Assembly: GCA_966211675.1 (NCBI GenBank)
Contig: CBIHPK010000206.1
Span: 1-12,564, forward strand
From: SCUS01 sp966211675
GTDB lineage: Bacteria > Myxococcota_A > Polyangia > Polyangiales > Ga0077539
Direction of reading: 5' to 3'
DNA: 12,564 bases
Part shown: positions 8,803 to 12,564 of the stretch, piece after piece
Numbering within the stretch: the stretch's first letter is position 1
How the letters are laid out: every line of letters starts with the position of its first letter
The notes under the pieces: generated by a model
Databases searched by the model: none
Seen by the model: only the letters and a program-made list of their open reading frames with translations
What the model was told of the DNA's origin: nothing
Made by a program: the position numbers and the translations under genes

Positions 8803-9524
8803 CGCCTGCCACCCTTCTGAGCGCCGCCCGCGACCCCGCCGTCGGCCGCCGCGGTCGGCGGCGGAGGAGGAGGAGTCGGGGTGGTCGCGACGGTGCTCAC
8901 CACGGTCGTCCCGCCATCGGCCGCGGGCGCTGGAGTTCCTGCGTCGTCCTCGTCCGGGGTGCCGTCGCGGTTGGCGTCCGTGGCCGAGTAGATCACCCGG
9001 CCCGTGTCGTCGAAGCGCTCCCAGGTGTCGACCCGGCCGTCGCCGTCGGCGTCGCGGCGAAGCTCCACCACGCGCCCTCCCCGGTAGGTGCGCCAGGTGT
9101 CCGTGAGGCCGTCGAAGTTGGTGTCCATGACGTCGCTCGCCAGGACGCCCCCCGCGAAGGTCGCCACCACGTCGATGCGGCCGTCGAAGTCGTAGTCCTC
9201 CTCGACCCTCGTCACCTGGCCGCTGGGGTCGAACCACCGGAAGATGTCCACCCGGCCGTCGAAGTTGGCGTCGGTCTCGCGGCACCGGGGCCGGCCGTCG
9301 GACATCTCCGTCCGGATATCCACCTGGCCGTCACCGTTCACGTCCAGTGAGGAGATGTTGGTGCCCGTCACGCAGTCCTCGTGGGGCATCGGGGCGCTGC
9401 GAGGCTCCCGCTGCGCCGCCGCGCTCTCGTTCGACCGACGCCCGCTACCGGACGCCCCGTCGCCCGAACACCCCAGGAACAACACCGCGATCGCTGCCCC
9501 CGCCACCCGTACCCGCTCCGTCAT
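8799..9524 (-). CDS. Lipoprotein with six regular DxNxDGxxD repeats (first paralogue)
   Basis: 241 residues from ATG 9524, preceded by GGAG about 8 nt upstream. Signal MTERVRVAGAAIAVLFLGC ends in a lipobox (Cys19). Six motifs follow: DVNGDGQVD (61), DANFDGRVD (85), DYDFDGRID (110), DTNFDGLTD (134), DADGDGRVD (158) and DANRDGTPD (183). The spacing is a strict 24-25 residues, so each motif heads one module, typically followed by an aromatic, an F(D) and G-x-V. The C-terminus is Pro/Thr/Ala/Gly-rich. This is the first gene of a three-gene chain (this gene, paralogue, rluB) joined by 4-nt overlaps. The loops have the Asp/Asn ladder of calcium-binding repeats; calcium binding and a structural surface role are inference. 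The specific family is not recognised. Confidence 0.87.
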   Translation of the reverse strand: MTERVRVAGAAIAVLFLGCSGDGASGSGRRSNESAAAQREPRSAPMPHEDCVTGTNISSLDVNGDGQVDIRTEMSDGRPRCRETDANFDGRVDIFRWFDPSGQVTRVEEDYDFDGRIDVVATFAGGVLASDVMDTNFDGLTDTWRTYRGGRVVELRRDADGDGRVDTWERFDDTGRVIYSATDANRDGTPDEDDAGTPAPAADGGTTVVSTVATTPTPPPPPPTAAADGGVAGGAQKGGRR

Positions 9525-9580
9525 TCACTCGCTCCGTCCACGTCGCAGACCCCATCGGCCGCGCCCATCGCGGAGCCTGT

Positions 9581-9610
9581 ACTGTAAAGACCCCCATGCG
9601 CCCAGGGCAA
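9581..9610 (-). promoter_or_regulatory. Weak promoter candidate for the lipoprotein-rluB operon
   Basis: On the minus strand TTGCCC (9610-9605) is separated by 18 nt from TACAGT (9586-9581), about 57 nt before the first lipoprotein start. Matches to consensus are partial (4/6 at the -10), so this is a suggestion only. Confidence 0.25.
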
Positions 9611-9720
9611 GCGCGCCTGCCATTCCCCCCGAGATCTTGCAAGACTCTCCCGCCAGACCCCCTCGGCACGGTCAAAACCTGGAAAGTCACCCGCCTGTCG
9701 TCTGGCGATGGAAGATCGCG

Positions 9721-9750
9721 TTGACGGTGCACCTACCCGCATCGTAGGGT
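9721..9750 (+). promoter_or_regulatory. Sigma70-type promoter candidate for the ribbon-helix-helix gene
   Basis: TTGACG (9721-9726), 18-nt spacer, then TAGGGT (9745-9750). The -35 is identical to the one proposed for the tRNA in this window. Initiation near 9757 would leave a leader of about 134 nt before the ATG at 9891. Confidence 0.45.
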
Positions 9751-9890
9751 ACAGCCATTGGTAACCCGTTCCCTGGGTGGTGGAGATGTTCATCGTGGAC
9801 GAAAAGCTCGGAAGCGCCGCGATTGCAAATCTCCCCCTCAACAAGGATGAAGGGGTGCCACAGCAACCGATCGCTGCGGGACGAAGGGCC

Positions 9891-10091
9891 ATGCCGCGCA
9901 AGAAGGTCTCGACGACGATCTACATCGAGCCCGAGCAGCTCGAGCTGCTGAAGCTCCTCAACGAGCGCACCAAGGTGCCCATGGCGGAGTTCATCCGCGA
10001 GGGCATCGACATGGTCCTGCAGAAGCATCGCGAGAAGCTCCCCGGCCAGCTCCCGCTCGTCGACAACGGGCCGTCGCGTCGCCCCACCTGA
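9891..10091 (+). CDS. Small ribbon-helix-helix (CopG/Arc-like) DNA-binding protein
   Basis: 66 residues. I chose ATG 9891 because GAAGG lies about 5 nt upstream and the family-like sequence begins here; the 38-residue extension to GTG 9777 or ATG 9786 is unlike protein. The protein opens with basic MPRKKVSTTIYIEPEQLELL, where STTIYIE is the DNA-contacting beta strand. Helix 1 (PEQLELLKLLNERT), the turn KVPMA and helix 2 (EFIREGIDMVLQKH) follow, covering residues about 6-45. RHH proteins act as dimers, usually as repressors or antitoxins. No toxin-like partner follows: 54 nt downstream is lepA. So a free-standing regulator is more likely than a toxin-antitoxin pair. The basic N-terminus and Pro-rich end (SRRPT) are otherwise unremarkable. 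Its target is not evident. Confidence 0.85.
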   Translation: MPRKKVSTTIYIEPEQLELLKLLNERTKVPMAEFIREGIDMVLQKHREKLPGQLPLVDNGPSRRPT

Positions 10092-10145
10092 TCAGTCGGT
10101 CACTCACCCTCCGCGGAAATCTGCTAGGACGCCGGTCGGCTGAAC

Positions 10146-11948
<1,803 letters not shown>

Positions 11949-11982
11949 TAGGCCGCCCGGTCATTCCCCGCGCGAGGTGTCG

Positions 11983-12564
11983 ATGAGCTCCCCCACAGTG
12001 CAGGATCGGGTCTGGTACGCGGCCTGGTATTTCGTGATCCCCGCCGCGCTGGCCGTCGCGCTGGTGCAGTCCCTCGCCCTCCTCCACGTGATCGACGACG
12101 CGGCGCCCTGGCAGTACCTGCTGGCCTTCGCGGTGCTCGAGGTGGTCGTGCTGGGCATCCGCGACCGGGTCATGGGCGCCCGCGGCCTCGGGGTGATGGA
12201 CCTCCGCACCATCACCTCCGAGGCCCACGAACTCCAGAAGGAGCTCGAGCGCCTCTCGAAGAAGGCCAAGGTCCAGGGGTCCGCCAAGACCGCGCTCACC
12301 GACGCCAGCGCCGCCATCGATGACGCCCTCGCCGCCAAGGACGCCCCGCGCGCCGCCAAGGCCGTGCGCGCCCTCGACGTCGCCATGGAGCAGCACCTCT
12401 CCAGCGTGCGCAAGGGCACCACCCGGGAGTACGTCGAGGCCATCGGCGTGGCCGTCCTCGTCGCCCTCGGGGTGCGCGCCTTCGTGGTGGAGGCGTTCAA
12501 GATCCCGTCGCCGTCGATGTATCCGACGCTCAACGTCGGCGACAACATCTTCGTCAACAAGTTC
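11983..12564 (+). CDS. lepB: Signal peptidase I (LepB) with extended N-terminus, cut by window end
   Basis: Type I signal peptidase removes Sec/Tat signal peptides at the outer face of the inner membrane using a Ser/Lys dyad. ATG 11983 has GAGG 5 nt upstream; 194 codons are visible with no stop. Two hydrophobic segments (about 10-36 and 44-60) are followed by a charged, coiled-coil-like stretch about 75-140 (ELQKELERLSKKAK, then Ala/Lys/Asp-rich). A third membrane segment lies at about 149-167. The catalytic box IPSPSMYPTL follows, with Ser178 as nucleophile, then VGDNIFVNKF. The catalytic Lys region lies beyond the window. The long segment before the catalytic box is larger than in typical short signal peptidases. 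The gene is probably co-transcribed with lepA. Confidence 0.93.
   Translation, partial: MSSPTVQDRVWYAAWYFVIPAALAVALVQSLALLHVIDDAAPWQYLLAFAVLEVVVLGIRDRVMGARGLGVMDLRTITSEAHELQKELERLSKKAKVQGSAKTALTDASAAIDDALAAKDAPRAAKAVRALDVAMEQHLSSVRKGTTREYVEAIGVAVLVALGVRAFVVEAFKIPSPSMYPTLNVGDNIFVNKF

Larger units (their letters stand above)
9525..9890. other. 366-nt divergent intergenic region
   Basis: This spacer lies between the minus-strand lipoprotein operon and the plus-strand ribbon-helix-helix gene, and must hold promoters for both. A rightward promoter candidate (9721-9750) and a weak leftward one (9581-9610) are listed separately. A 10-bp palindrome TCTTGCAAGA sits at 9635-9644. A plus frame open from 9777 could extend the downstream gene by 38 residues, but the extension does not look like protein. 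I see no RNA gene or repeat here. Confidence 0.6.

Noticed and set aside
8803..9285. 161-residue N-terminal extension of the second lipoprotein
   Set aside because: It is a shifted-frame shadow of the first lipoprotein; the lipoprotein signal begins at ATG 8802, and the ATGA overlap supports that start.
9635..9644. TCTTGCAAGA palindrome as an operator
   Set aside because: Ten bases with no extension or second copy seen; could occur by chance.
9777..9890. Longer start for the ribbon-helix-helix protein
   Set aside because: The extra 38 residues do not resemble the family, the stretch contains the expected leader, and ATG 9891 has a good RBS.

Overview
The window is very GC-rich, with strong G/C preference at third codon positions. 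It carries long antisense open frames, several lipoproteins, an initiator tRNA without an encoded CCA, and a lepA-lepB pair. Together these suggest a chromosome of a deltaproteobacterium/myxobacterium (Myxococcota, perhaps Polyangiales). That assignment is an inference from gene style and cannot be fixed without searches.

Layout. (1) 1-1242, minus: a cysteine-rich lipoprotein with a DUF1549-like N-terminal segment, running off the left edge. (2) 1243-2018: a gene-free stretch holding a family of degenerate direct repeats with a period near 44 bp, built on a palindromic CCTGGATGCATCCAGG-type core. (3) 2019-3117, plus: a broken sppA (signal peptide peptidase). Its N-terminus is in another frame, and the gene is cut a few residues before the region that would carry the catalytic serine. 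(4) 3118 to about 5085, minus: an IS91-like (HUH, Y2) element, with a near-complete transposase gene lacking its own stop and an N-terminally truncated tyrosine recombinase. (5) 5068-6765, plus: a large serine recombinase that starts inside the truncated tyrosine recombinase and ends inside the antisense of an initiator tRNA gene (6747-6820, minus). (6) 6872-9524, minus: a tightly overlapping operon of two paralogous lipoproteins with DxNxDGxxD repeats followed by an RluB-type pseudouridine synthase; the tRNA follows with a promoter of its own. (7) 9891-10091, plus: a small ribbon-helix-helix protein. (8) 10146 to the end, plus: lepA (EF4) and lepB (signal peptidase I, cut by the right edge).

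The left-centre (2019-6765) looks like a genomic scar. The sppA 3' half is missing, an IS91-like element abuts it exactly, and the element's other end is fused to an integrase gene sitting at a tRNA 3' end. The simplest reading is an integrative element at tRNA-fMet that was collapsed by IS91-mediated deletion, leaving int, tRNA and the IS next to a decapitated sppA. The right half is ordinary conserved chromosome. I see no CRISPR array, defence cluster or biosynthetic cluster. The least explained items are the 44-bp repeat family and the coupled repeat-lipoprotein/rluB operon.
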